Below are positions 15,163 through 23,207 of a stretch of DNA of 26,013 nt, piece by piece. Where the stretch lies: contig CAKORS010000006.1 in NCBI GenBank assembly GCA_934101605.1, positions 1 through 26,013 of the forward strand. The letters run 5' to 3'. The notes beneath the pieces were generated by a model, which ran no database searches, was not told where the DNA came from, and was given only the letters and a program-made list of their open reading frames with translations. Positions within the stretch are counted from its first letter, which is position 1, and each line of letters opens with the position of its first letter. This stretch comes from an uncultured Bacilli bacterium (lineage in GTDB: Bacteria > Bacillota_I > Bacilli_A > RF39 > UBA660). The position numbers and the translations under genes are program-made.

Positions 15163-17167
15163 CTATAAGCTCATGTTGAGCTCTTGTGCACGCTACATAA
15201 TATAAATATTTTTCTTTAAATGGATTATTTTTATTATTAAGTAAGATAACACTGTCAAATTCTAATCCTTTAGCCATATAAGATGGGATAATAATTAAAT
15301 CTTTTTTAAATGATTTTGTATCTTTATCTATTAAAGTTATTTCTATATCACTTTTTAATATATTATATATTTTTGTTGCTTCATTATCATCTTTTGTTAT
15401 TAAAGCTATACTTTTATATTGTTTTGTTAATTTTTCTATATCTTTTTTTATATCTTCTTTTATTCTATTATAATCTTTTAATAATACTGGAGAGCTATCT
15501 TCTCTTCTTATAGCACTTATATGATTAAGATTTAATATTTTATTAGTATAATCTATTATTTCTTTAGTTGATCTATATGTTTTTGTAAGTTCTAAATATT
15601 TTGTTTGTTTATCAAATACTTCTTCTAGATCTTTAAGACTTTTATATTTATAATAGGGATTTATAGTTTGATTTACATCTCCTAAAATAGTAAAACTACT
15701 TTTTCTAAATATTTGTTTTAATATTATATATTCTAATTTAGAATAATCTTGGGCTTCATCTATTACTATTTGTTTTATTGTATTATTGTAAGGGAAGCCT
15801 TCTAATAAACCTTTTATATATACAAAAAGATTTGCATCCTCAAAGTTTATTTTATTTTTATTTACAAAATATTTTATCTCATTATCTGTTAGTTTTATTT
15901 TACTAAATTTACTTTTAAAGAAATTTGAATATATTTTTTTATAATCTTTTTTTAGTTCTAAAGAATTAAGTAAAAGTTTATTAAATGTTTTTGCATAAGT
16001 TTTTTTACCATTGTAATTATTTTCTGAAAGTTTTTCACTTATTATTTTTATTCTTTCAAATAATGGATATTTATCATATCTTTTATGTAATAGATCATTT
16101 AAGGTTTTTGTATCATAATTATATAAAATATTATCTGTTATATTCTTTTTGAATTTTAAGTTATTTAAAAGATCATCTACATAGTTTTTTATATCATCAA
16201 TTATTTCATCTGATTGCTTATACTCAACAAGTTTTGGATTTATTTCTTCATAGCGATAGAATCTTGCTATGAAGTCTATAAATGATTCTACTTCTTTATA
16301 TTCTGTTATATAATTTGTTAAAAATGAATGAAATGTTGTCTCTAAAGTATTACTTTCTCCTAATTCTGGTAATACATTTGATATATATTCTGTAAATACA
16401 TTATTTGGTGAAAATATTAAAACATTATTTGAATTTAAGTTTTCTATTTTATATAAAAGAAATGCTATACGATGAAGTGCTACTGATGTTTTGCCTGATC
16501 CTGCTATTCCCTGAACTATTAGGTTTTTATCTTCTGTATTTCTTATTATTTTATTTTGTTCTTGTTGAATAGTATTTACTATATTTTTCATTTTTTCTGA
16601 TGATTCTTGTGATAATACTTCTTGTAATACCTCATCATCTATATTTATTTTATTATCAAATATATTAATTAATTTTCCATTTTTTATTTTATATTGACGT
16701 TTTCTTTTTAAAGTTCCGTTTATTATTCCACCTGGTGCTTTATAAAAACACTCTCCTTCTTCAAAGTCATAAAATAAGCTACAAATTGGACTTCTCCAAT
16801 CGTGAATTAAGTATTTATCATCTTTTTCTAAATGAGTTATTCCTATGTAAATTAATTCATCTTTTTTATTTTCGTTAAATATAATTGAACCAAAGTAAGG
16901 ATTATTTTGAATTTTATATAATTTTTGAAAGTATTTTCCCTTTTGTTCCATAAGAAATATTTCTAAGTCATTATCTGTCATTAATGATTTTAATTCTTGT
17001 GGATCTAGACTTGATTTATTATCCCAAATAAAACTTTTAAATTCCATTATTTTTTCGTTATTATCATATAATTCTTGTCCTAGTCCCGAGATTTGTTCTT
17101 TGATTGTTTCTAAACATTTTTGTAGATAGTTTTTTTCAAATTCTAATTCTTCTTTTTTTAATTCCAT
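15152..17167 (-). CDS. helD: HelD-like UvrD-superfamily 1 helicase/ATPase
   Basis: 671 residues. An N-terminal charged helical arm (1-90) is followed by the HelD signature DWRSPICSLFYDF (123-135), then a split helicase core: Walker A GIAGSGKTSVALHR (220-233), VIDEAQDYS (Walker B), GDVNQTI, LTKTYRST and a C-terminal YVACTRAQHELIV. HelD proteins bind RNA polymerase and use ATP to release it from stalled complexes or DNA, and some relatives confer rifamycin tolerance. The order arm / DWRSP block / UvrD core separates this from UvrD, PcrA or Rep. The start at 17167 has AAAAGGAG before it. It has its own promoter and a ~130-nt structured leader. It is shorter than Bacillus HelD (~774 aa). Confidence 0.9.
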   Translation of the reverse strand: MELKKEELEFEKNYLQKCLETIKEQISGLGQELYDNNEKIMEFKSFIWDNKSSLDPQELKSLMTDNDLEIFLMEQKGKYFQKLYKIQNNPYFGSIIFNENKKDELIYIGITHLEKDDKYLIHDWRSPICSLFYDFEEGECFYKAPGGIINGTLKRKRQYKIKNGKLINIFDNKINIDDEVLQEVLSQESSEKMKNIVNTIQQEQNKIIRNTEDKNLIVQGIAGSGKTSVALHRIAFLLYKIENLNSNNVLIFSPNNVFTEYISNVLPELGESNTLETTFHSFLTNYITEYKEVESFIDFIARFYRYEEINPKLVEYKQSDEIIDDIKNYVDDLLNNLKFKKNITDNILYNYDTKTLNDLLHKRYDKYPLFERIKIISEKLSENNYNGKKTYAKTFNKLLLNSLELKKDYKKIYSNFFKSKFSKIKLTDNEIKYFVNKNKINFEDANLFVYIKGLLEGFPYNNTIKQIVIDEAQDYSKLEYIILKQIFRKSSFTILGDVNQTINPYYKYKSLKDLEEVFDKQTKYLELTKTYRSTKEIIDYTNKILNLNHISAIRREDSSPVLLKDYNRIKEDIKKDIEKLTKQYKSIALITKDDNEATKIYNILKSDIEITLIDKDTKSFKKDLIIIPSYMAKGLEFDSVILLNNKNNPFKEKYLYYVACTRAQHELIVYK

Positions 17168-17204
17168 ATTTCACTCCTTTTTTTTATTTTATTTAACAAG
17201 CAGA

Positions 17205-17247
17205 AAAAATAGCATATTTATATTACCCGGGGGTAAATGCTATTTTT
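17205..17247 (-). promoter_or_regulatory. Leader hairpin upstream of helD (attenuator or sRNA terminator)
   Basis: An 11-bp perfect outer stem (AAAAATAGCAT / ATGCTATTTTT) encloses an inner GC-rich stem TTACC / GGTAA. On the minus strand it ends in six Ts. It lies between the promoter and the start codon, so it would stop transcription before helD unless it is disrupted. Confidence 0.6.
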
Positions 17248-17259
17248 GTTTTAATTCCC

Positions 17260-17280
17260 AAGATGATAATCTTCGATTAT
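17260..17280 (-). promoter_or_regulatory. Two mutually exclusive small stems in the helD leader
   Basis: AAGAT/ATCTT (17260-17264 with 17269-17273) and ATAATC/GATTAT (17266-17271 with 17275-17280) share bases and cannot form together. This is the pattern expected of a switching leader, though the stems are short. Confidence 0.35.
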
Positions 17281-17304
17281 GTAAAATTTTTATGTCTAAA
17301 GACA

Positions 17305-17333
17305 ATATTAATTTATTTATTATGATTTGTCAA
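17305..17333 (-). promoter_or_regulatory. Promoter of helD leader
   Basis: A consensus TTGACA (17328-17333) lies 17 bases from TAATAT (17305-17310) on the minus strand. The predicted start is about 130 bases upstream of the helD ATG. Confidence 0.75.
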
Positions 17334-17346
17334 TTTTTTTATATAA

Positions 17347-17371
17347 AAAGATAGTATTTTTTACTATCTTT
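17347..17371 (-). terminator. Terminator over the trpS stop codon
   Basis: A 9-bp perfect stem (AAAGATAGT / ACTATCTTT) with a seven-base loop is followed by a T-rich tail on the minus strand. The TAG stop lies in the left arm. It ends the mraZ-trpS operon. Confidence 0.8.
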
Positions 17372-18347
17372 CTAATCCCATTTTATGTAACATATCTAAA
17401 TATTTATCTTTAGCTAGTTTAATTGATTCATCTTTTCCTTTATCTAGAATGTTATTAAGTTCATCACTATTTAAAAGCTTATTATATTTTTCTTTTATTG
17501 GAGTTAAAGCATTATTTACAGATTCTGCTACAAATTTTTTGAATTCTCCATAATTTTTATCTTTAAATTGTTCTTCTATATCTTTTATTTCTTTATTAGT
17601 TAGACTTGATGCTATAGCAAGTAAGTTTGATATTCCCGGTTTATTATCAGGGTCATATTTTACTAAAGAATCGCTATCTGTTGTGGCTTTCATTATTTTT
17701 TTTGTAATACTTTCTTCATCATCAAATAGACTTATTACTCCTTGAGGATTTTCTTCAGTTTTACTCATCTTTTTAGTTGGGTCTTTTAGATCTTTTATTT
17801 TTGCTGTTGTTTGTTTATAAACTAAAGCTTCTGGTAAGGTAAATGTTTCTCCATATTTATTATTAAATCTTTGAGCAATAGTTCTTGCTATTTCTACATG
17901 TTGTTTTTGATCTATTCCTACAGGAACAACATCTGCATCACAATATAATATATCTGCTGCCATTAAGACTGGATATGTTAAAAGTCCTACTGAGAAGTTT
18001 TTATGTTGTTTTGATTTTTCTTTAAATTGAATCATGCGTGATGCTTCTCCAAATTGAGTAGTACATTCTAATAACCATGAGATGGCAGGAATATATGCAT
18101 TTTCTGATTGAATATATACTATTACTTTATTAGGATCTATTCCACAAGCTATATACATTGCAACAAATTTTCTTATTCTTTCTTTTAGTTCTTCTCTATC
18201 TTGAGGAACTGTTAGAGCATGTAAATCCGCTACAAAAAGATATATTTTATTATCATTTTGAAGTTCTATAAGGGGTCTTATTGCTCCTATATAATTTCCT
18301 AATGTTAAATCTCCAGTTGGTTTTAAACCTGTTAATATTGTTTTCAT
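17364..18347 (-). CDS. trpS: Tryptophanyl-tRNA synthetase
   Basis: A 327-residue class I synthetase of normal length for bacterial TrpRS. It has TGLKPTGDLTLGNYIGA with the TLGN version of HIGH (residues ~5-21), YCDADVVPVGIDQKQH in the tryptophan-binding region, and KKMSKTEEN, the KMSKS loop with Thr in the last position. It charges tRNA-Trp. It starts one base after the lipid-kinase stop, with AGGAGAGGA as ribosome binding site inside that gene, and ends at a terminator. There is no T-box leader, so it appears to be co-transcribed with the division genes, an uncommon place for trpS. Confidence 0.97.
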   Translation of the reverse strand: MKTILTGLKPTGDLTLGNYIGAIRPLIELQNDNKIYLFVADLHALTVPQDREELKERIRKFVAMYIACGIDPNKVIVYIQSENAYIPAISWLLECTTQFGEASRMIQFKEKSKQHKNFSVGLLTYPVLMAADILYCDADVVPVGIDQKQHVEIARTIAQRFNNKYGETFTLPEALVYKQTTAKIKDLKDPTKKMSKTEENPQGVISLFDDEESITKKIMKATTDSDSLVKYDPDNKPGISNLLAIASSLTNKEIKDIEEQFKDKNYGEFKKFVAESVNNALTPIKEKYNKLLNSDELNNILDKGKDESIKLAKDKYLDMLHKMGLER

Positions 18348-18348
18348 T

Positions 18349-19239
18349 TTATCCTCTCCTTCTTCTTATTCTACGTAAATTATTAGTAACTATTTCATTT
18401 ACTAATTCTTTGTCATTATGAATTGTAATATGAGATGGAATAAGTTTTATATTCATACAATCTATTTTAGATATTTGTCCATCTATATTTGCTGTTATTT
18501 TATCTTTTGATAATACTTTTATTTCAGTTGTTTCTATTTTTTCTACATTATAGTCTTTTTCGTGTTCACCTTTTTTTAGTTTTAAAAGTGTTTTGATGAG
18601 CTTTAATCTATTCATATAATTTGCTATATATACATCAAATGAACCATCATCTATTTTTGCATTTGGAGCTATTTCAAATCCTCCTCCATAGAATCTTCCG
18701 TTACATATTGTAGTTAATGTATATTTATTCATTTTTATCTCATCATTTACTTTGATTAGTAGTTTTTTACCATCATTTTTTATAAGTGTTACTAAAAGTC
18801 CTATTTGATAAATTAGATTGGCTGGAATATTTTTTTCTTTTAGTCTATTTGCTTCATTATTTACTTCAGCGTCAAATCCAAATGATGCAATGTTTATAAA
18901 ATATGAGTCATTTACTTGTCCTACATCGCTTATTATTTCTTTTCTATCATCTAAACTTTTATAAAAATCATTACCACTTCCAGCTGGAATTATACCAAGT
19001 TTGTGGTTTTTGTTTATCATACCATTTACTATTTCATTTATAAGGCCATCTCCACCTACTGCATATATAATACGATCATTATTTTCTTGCTCTACTATTT
19101 CTTTTGCATGATTAATATAGTTTGTTAAAACTATATCATATTCAATATTATATTTATTTAGAGTATCTTCTATGTCTTTTATAAATGTTAAAGATTTTCC
19201 AGAGCCTGATACGGGATTTACTATAAATAATGGTTTCAT
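18349..19239 (-). CDS. Diacylglycerol kinase/YegS-family lipid kinase
   Basis: A 296-residue soluble lipid kinase of the DagK-catalytic family (DgkB/YegS/BmrU). It has FIVNPVSGSGK at the N-terminus, the nucleotide-binding GGDGLINEIVNG at residues 62-73, GIIPAGSGNDF, SFGFDAEV and IDDGSFDVYI. The usual GGDGT has Leu for Thr, and GTGND is GSGND; otherwise the catalytic set looks whole. A likely role is phosphorylating diacylglycerol back to phosphatidic acid, linking lipid recycling to envelope growth; YegS-like phosphatidylglycerol kinase activity is the alternative. It lies 15 bases after the PBP2B-like gene and one base before trpS. The basic C-terminus (LRRIRRRRG) could touch the membrane. 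Confidence 0.92.
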   Translation of the reverse strand: MKPLFIVNPVSGSGKSLTFIKDIEDTLNKYNIEYDIVLTNYINHAKEIVEQENNDRIIYAVGGDGLINEIVNGMINKNHKLGIIPAGSGNDFYKSLDDRKEIISDVGQVNDSYFINIASFGFDAEVNNEANRLKEKNIPANLIYQIGLLVTLIKNDGKKLLIKVNDEIKMNKYTLTTICNGRFYGGGFEIAPNAKIDDGSFDVYIANYMNRLKLIKTLLKLKKGEHEKDYNVEKIETTEIKVLSKDKITANIDGQISKIDCMNIKLIPSHITIHNDKELVNEIVTNNLRRIRRRRG

Positions 19240-19254
19240 ACTACTTCTCCTTAA

Positions 19255-21378
19255 TTAGTATTTCCCTTTTAATTCTATTTGAACTTCTTGGTTCTTTTCT
19301 ATTATAGCATTTTCTTTTATGGTTTGTGAAGATACATAACCAGAACCTGTAAAATTACATTTTATATCTAACATATTACATACTACTTGTGCTTCTTTTC
19401 TACTGTAGCCTTTTAAGTTTGGCATTTTGTATGAATCACTGTTAGTCATTAATATTACTGTATCGTTTGAATTTATTACTATATTTTTATTTGGATATTG
19501 TTTTGTTATTTTATTTCCATCACCAAGTTTTAATGTTTTTATTCTATTATTATTTAAAGTTGTTTTTACTTCATCATATTTTTTATTTATATAGTTTTCT
19601 ATCTTGAAACTTTTTAATGTTTTTATATCGTCTTCATTATATATTTCTAGATATTTACTTACATTTTCTATGATTGATTGAGCTGGAACATATAAAGTTT
19701 TAGATGATCCATATTGAGGTTTCTTTGCTGATATATAAAGTATTACTTCAGGGTCATCTTTAGGCCACATACCTACGAATGATTTTATTGAATAATTATC
19801 AGTTGTATAATATGTTCCTGTTTTTTCATTTATTAACTGTGATGTTCCTGTTTTTCCTATAACGTCATATCCTTCTTTTCTATAATACCATCCAGTTGCT
19901 GGTTCCCAGTCAGAATTTACTGTATCATACATTAATTGTTTTATTTTTTCTACTGTTTCGTGAGATGCTACTACACCTTTTTCTGTTCTTTTTCCTTGAT
20001 ACATTACTTTTCCTGTTTTATCAACAACTTTATCTATTATGTATGGAGATAACATTACTCCATCATTTGCAATAGAAGTTAATGCTTGTATATGTTGCAT
20101 TGGAGTTGTTGTAACACCTTGTCCAAATGCTGCATTGTATACTTCTGTTTGATATTTGAAGTCTATTGAACCATCAACTTCATTATATAGTGTTATTCCT
20201 GTTTTAGAACCAAATCCCATTTTTTTGAAATAATCTTGTAGAGTTTTTCTATTAATAAAATTATTCATGATTTCAATAACTCCAACGTTTGATGATGCTA
20301 AAAATCCTTGATCATAAGTTATTGTTCCAAATCCCCATCTTCTCCAGTCATATATTTCATAGCCATCTTCGGTTGTATAATGACCTGATACAAATGTCTT
20401 ATTTCCATCATAAGTTCCAGCTTCCATGGCTGCCATATATGTGTATATTTTCATAATTGATCCGGGCTCATAAGCTTGTCCTACTGTGTAATCAATCCAA
20501 TTTGTTATTTCTAAGGTATTTGGATCAAACGATGGTTCTTGACTTGATGCTAGAATTTTTCCTGTTTTGGCATCCGCTACTACTATTATTAACCATTCTG
20601 ATGGATATTTTTGATACGCATCTTTTATTGCTTGTTCTACAAAGAACTGAATATTTGAATCTATCGTAAGATAAACATCATAACCATCTTCTGCATCTTT
20701 TTTTATTTCTTTTGTTCCAGCAATCTTTATACCATTTACATCTTGTTGATAAGAGATATGTCCATCTGTTCCTCTTAAAACATCATTAAGTAAGGATTCT
20801 GTTCCCATTTCTCCGACTATTTCTCCTGATTCATTTTTTTTGGCATAACCTAATGTGTATGATGCAAAATTACCATTAGGGTAATATCTTTTTTCTTGTT
20901 CTATAAAATCTATTCCTGGTAAATTATACTTTTCTATTTTTTCTTTTTGTAGGGTTGTAAGAGATGCTCCAGCTGTTCCAAATTCAACTTGATATAATCC
21001 ATCTTGTTTTAATATTTCTAATATATCTTCATAAGACATATTTATTACTTCAGCTAAACATTTTGCTGTTTTTTCTTTATCTACTACATGTTTTGGAGTT
21101 TCCTCTCCCTTACTTCTTACTGGGTCTATATACGCAATTAATTTATATGAGGATACATTTTCTGCTAAAACATTACCTAATACATCATATATATTTCCCC
21201 TTTTAGCTTTAATGCTAGAACTATATACACTTCTGTTATTTGCAAATTCTTTTATGTTTACTCCATCTACTTTAGAGGCGGTAACTAAAAATGACAATCT
21301 ATAAATAATTCCAACAAAACAAAAAAAAGCAACAGCAATAAAAACATTTATTAATTTTTTATTATTCTTGCTTTTCAT
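19255..21378 (-). CDS. pbpB: PBP2B-like class B penicillin-binding protein with two PASTA domains
   Basis: A 707-residue division transpeptidase with one N-terminal membrane anchor (~10-33). The pedestal domain is followed by the transpeptidase with S307-IMK (SxxK), SSN at 362-364 and KTGT at 509-512. Two C-terminal PASTA-like repeats start near residues 595 and 650 (the second with MPNLKGYSRKEAQVV). Length and two PASTA domains match Bacillus PBP2B (716 aa). Its position after mraZ-rsmH-ftsL is the canonical place of pbpB/ftsI. It should crosslink septal peptidoglycan with FtsL, DivIB and FtsW. The ribosome binding site is AAGGTG. The second class B PBP, which follows directly in Bacillus, is ~13 kb away here. 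Confidence 0.94.
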   Translation of the reverse strand: MKSKNNKKLINVFIAVAFFCFVGIIYRLSFLVTASKVDGVNIKEFANNRSVYSSSIKAKRGNIYDVLGNVLAENVSSYKLIAYIDPVRSKGEETPKHVVDKEKTAKCLAEVINMSYEDILEILKQDGLYQVEFGTAGASLTTLQKEKIEKYNLPGIDFIEQEKRYYPNGNFASYTLGYAKKNESGEIVGEMGTESLLNDVLRGTDGHISYQQDVNGIKIAGTKEIKKDAEDGYDVYLTIDSNIQFFVEQAIKDAYQKYPSEWLIIVVADAKTGKILASSQEPSFDPNTLEITNWIDYTVGQAYEPGSIMKIYTYMAAMEAGTYDGNKTFVSGHYTTEDGYEIYDWRRWGFGTITYDQGFLASSNVGVIEIMNNFINRKTLQDYFKKMGFGSKTGITLYNEVDGSIDFKYQTEVYNAAFGQGVTTTPMQHIQALTSIANDGVMLSPYIIDKVVDKTGKVMYQGKRTEKGVVASHETVEKIKQLMYDTVNSDWEPATGWYYRKEGYDVIGKTGTSQLINEKTGTYYTTDNYSIKSFVGMWPKDDPEVILYISAKKPQYGSSKTLYVPAQSIIENVSKYLEIYNEDDIKTLKSFKIENYINKKYDEVKTTLNNNRIKTLKLGDGNKITKQYPNKNIVINSNDTVILMTNSDSYKMPNLKGYSRKEAQVVCNMLDIKCNFTGSGYVSSQTIKENAIIEKNQEVQIELKGKY

Positions 21379-21395
21379 TATTTCACCTTATTTCT

Positions 21396-21680
21396 TTAAT
21401 CAACCATTTTAATACTATTACTAGTATAACTTAATCCTTCCTGTTTAGCAATATTCTCCATGTTTTCTAATGACGCTAATTGATTGATTGTCATTTGGAT
21501 GTTTTCGTTTTCTTTTTCTTGCTTTGTCACTTTTGATTTTAATTCTTCTACTTCATAGTTTGTTTGTGACAATGCTGATTTTGCAAATATAGATAAAACA
21601 GGTGAAGATATTAATACTATGAATGTAATTACAAGTAAAAATTTTTCAATAAATGTTAATTGTTTTTTTACTTTTTTCAT
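21396..21680 (-). CDS. ftsL: FtsL-like division protein
   Basis: A 94-residue bitopic protein: a basic cytoplasmic tail, one membrane segment (~13-33), and an extracytoplasmic coiled coil (TNYEVEELKSKVTKQEKENE) followed by ENIAKQEGL, the usual FtsL end block. FtsL with DivIC stabilises the divisome and the PBP2B-FtsW synthase. Sequence conservation in the family is low. Identification rests on length, topology and position between rsmH and the class B PBP. The ribosome binding site AGGAGAGG overlaps the rsmH stop. Confidence 0.9.
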   Translation of the reverse strand: MKKVKKQLTFIEKFLLVITFIVLISSPVLSIFAKSALSQTNYEVEELKSKVTKQEKENENIQMTINQLASLENMENIAKQEGLSYTSNSIKMVD

Positions 21681-21694
21681 ATCTTTTTCCTCTC

Positions 21695-22624
21695 CTATTT
21701 TGTTCTTTTAATTACTCTTAATTTTGCAGATGCTGCTCTTTTATTAAGTTCTAATTCTTTGCTAGTAGGTAGTATTGGTTTTTTATTTATAAGTATGTAG
21801 TCCGGTAATAGGCTTTCATCTATATTTGGAAGTCCTTTTATTACTTTATCTACTTCTGTTTTTTCTTTGAATATTTTTTTTACTATTCTGTCTTCTAGAG
21901 AATGAAATGTGATTACTGCTAATATTCCATCTACATTTAACATATCAAGTGCATTATATAAACTTTCTTTTAAGCCATCAAGTTCATTATTAACTTCTAT
22001 TCTAATTGCTTGGAATACTTTTTTAGCAGAATGAGTATTTCTTCTTTCTTTAAATGGAATTGACATATCACATATTTCTACTAATTCAAATGTTGTTTCA
22101 ATAGGTTTTTCCAACCTTTTTTGAATGATATTATTAGCTATTCTAGCAGCATGTTGTTCTTCTCCATACTCTCTAAATATTCTTATAAGTTCTTCTTTTG
22201 TATAATTGTTTACTACTTCATATGCTGAAAGCTTAGAGCTTTGGTCCATTCTCATATCAAGCTTTGCGTCTTGCATGTAGCTAAATCCTCTTGATGCTTC
22301 ATCAAGTTCTGGAGATGACACTCCTAAATCATATATAATACCATCAACTTTTGTTATACCTTCTGATTCTAGAAGGCGTTTAGCCTCTTTATTATCAGCA
22401 TGAAATATTTTAAAGTTATCACCTATTTCTTTCAATCTTTCTGTACTTTCTTTTATAGCATCGACATCTTTATCAAAGGCGAATAAAAACCCCTTTTTAT
22501 TACGCTTCAAAACCTCCCTTGAATGTCCTGCATAGCCTAAAGTCATATCAACATAGATTCCGTCTTCTTTGATATTTAAAGAATTAATTGTTTCGTCTTT
22601 TAATACACTAATATGTTTTTCCAT
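21695..22624 (-). CDS. rsmH: 16S rRNA (cytosine-1402-N4)-methyltransferase
   Basis: A 309-residue SAM-dependent methyltransferase of normal length. It has HISVLKDETINSL near the N-terminus, the SAM loop YVDMTLGYAGHS (~residues 22-33), IIYDLGVSSPELDEASRGFSY, MRMDQS, and near the end FHSLEDRIVK and NKRAASAKLRVI. It modifies C1402 in the ribosomal P site. It starts two bases after mraZ, with the ribosome binding site GAGGAG inside the mraZ end, and ends 14 bases before ftsL. This is the standard second gene of the dcw cluster. Confidence 0.97.
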   Translation of the reverse strand: MEKHISVLKDETINSLNIKEDGIYVDMTLGYAGHSREVLKRNKKGFLFAFDKDVDAIKESTERLKEIGDNFKIFHADNKEAKRLLESEGITKVDGIIYDLGVSSPELDEASRGFSYMQDAKLDMRMDQSSKLSAYEVVNNYTKEELIRIFREYGEEQHAARIANNIIQKRLEKPIETTFELVEICDMSIPFKERRNTHSAKKVFQAIRIEVNNELDGLKESLYNALDMLNVDGILAVITFHSLEDRIVKKIFKEKTEVDKVIKGLPNIDESLLPDYILINKKPILPTSKELELNKRAASAKLRVIKRTK

Positions 22625-22626
22625 CT

Positions 22627-23064
22627 TTACTCCTCAAAATTAGACTCAAATAGATGATCGGCTAAGTCAGATAAACTTTCACGATTACTATTGAAGAAGT
22701 CATTCCATTTTTCAAGTGACCATATTTCAAGTCTATCTCCTACTCCTAAAATTACACATTCTTTATCTAGATTTGCATAATTTTTTAAAGGATTTGCAAT
22801 AGTTATCCTTCCTTGTTTATCGAATTCACAAACAGTGGCCCCTGACATAAATATTCTTACAAAGCTTCGAGCGTCTTTTTTAGTAAATGGTAAAGTTTTT
22901 AATCTTGAAGCAATGCTTGCCCATTCTTTTTCTGAGTATACAAATAAGCAGTCTTCAAGACCTCTTGTAATGATTATCTTTTCTCCTAATTCTTCACGAA
23001 ATTTAGAAGGAATAATCATTCTTTGCTTGCTGTCTAAATTATGATGAAATTCTCCCATCAACAT
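22627..23064 (-). CDS. mraZ: Transcriptional regulator MraZ
   Basis: A 145-residue protein with two AbrB-like half domains, each with the DxxxR motif: NLDSKQRMIIPSKFRE (~residues 9-24) and EFDKQGRITIANPL (~77-90). MraZ is the DNA-binding regulator of its own dcw operon. I start at ATG 23064 (MLMGEF); GGTGAT lies five bases upstream, and a second ATG two codons on (23058) is possible. Three boxes of the MraZ type precede it with 10-bp spacing, the last of which overlaps the ribosome binding site. Confidence 0.96.
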   Translation of the reverse strand: MLMGEFHHNLDSKQRMIIPSKFREELGEKIIITRGLEDCLFVYSEKEWASIASRLKTLPFTKKDARSFVRIFMSGATVCEFDKQGRITIANPLKNYANLDKECVILGVGDRLEIWSLEKWNDFFNSNRESLSDLADHLFESNFEE

Positions 23065-23072
23065 TTAAATCA

Positions 23073-23099
23073 CCACTTTCTGTCACTTTATTCCACTGT
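23073..23099 (-). promoter_or_regulatory. Three MraZ-type boxes, 10-bp period
   Basis: On the minus strand ACAGTGG (23093-23099), AAAGTGA (23083-23089) and AAAGTGG (23073-23079) repeat every 10 bases, one helical turn. They resemble the AAAGTG(T/G) boxes described for mycoplasma MraZ. They fall at or just after the predicted transcription start, which favours autorepression. Confidence 0.75.
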
Positions 23100-23107
23100 C
23101 TACCATA

Positions 23108-23136
23108 ATTTTACTATTTAACTTTAGCTATGTAAA
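23108..23136 (-). promoter_or_regulatory. Promoter of the mraZ operon
   Basis: TTTACA (23131-23136), a 17-base spacer and TAAAAT (23108-23113) on the minus strand. Confidence 0.75.
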
Positions 23137-23150
23137 TAAATATAACTTAA

Positions 23151-23186
23151 AAAACACATATTTTATTTAAAATAAAACATGTGTTT
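23151..23186 (-). terminator. Terminator after the PemK-like gene
   Basis: A long stem (AAACACAT / ATGTGTTT, then TTTTATTT / AAATAAAA with one G-U) is followed on the minus strand by TTTTTT. It isolates the mraZ promoter from upstream transcription. Confidence 0.75.
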
Positions 23187-23207
23187 GTAAATAATGGTAA
23201 AATATTT

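Noticed and set aside
18348..18600. T-box leader for trpS
   Set aside because: The start lies one base after the lipid-kinase stop and no T-box sequence is present; the upstream DNA is coding.
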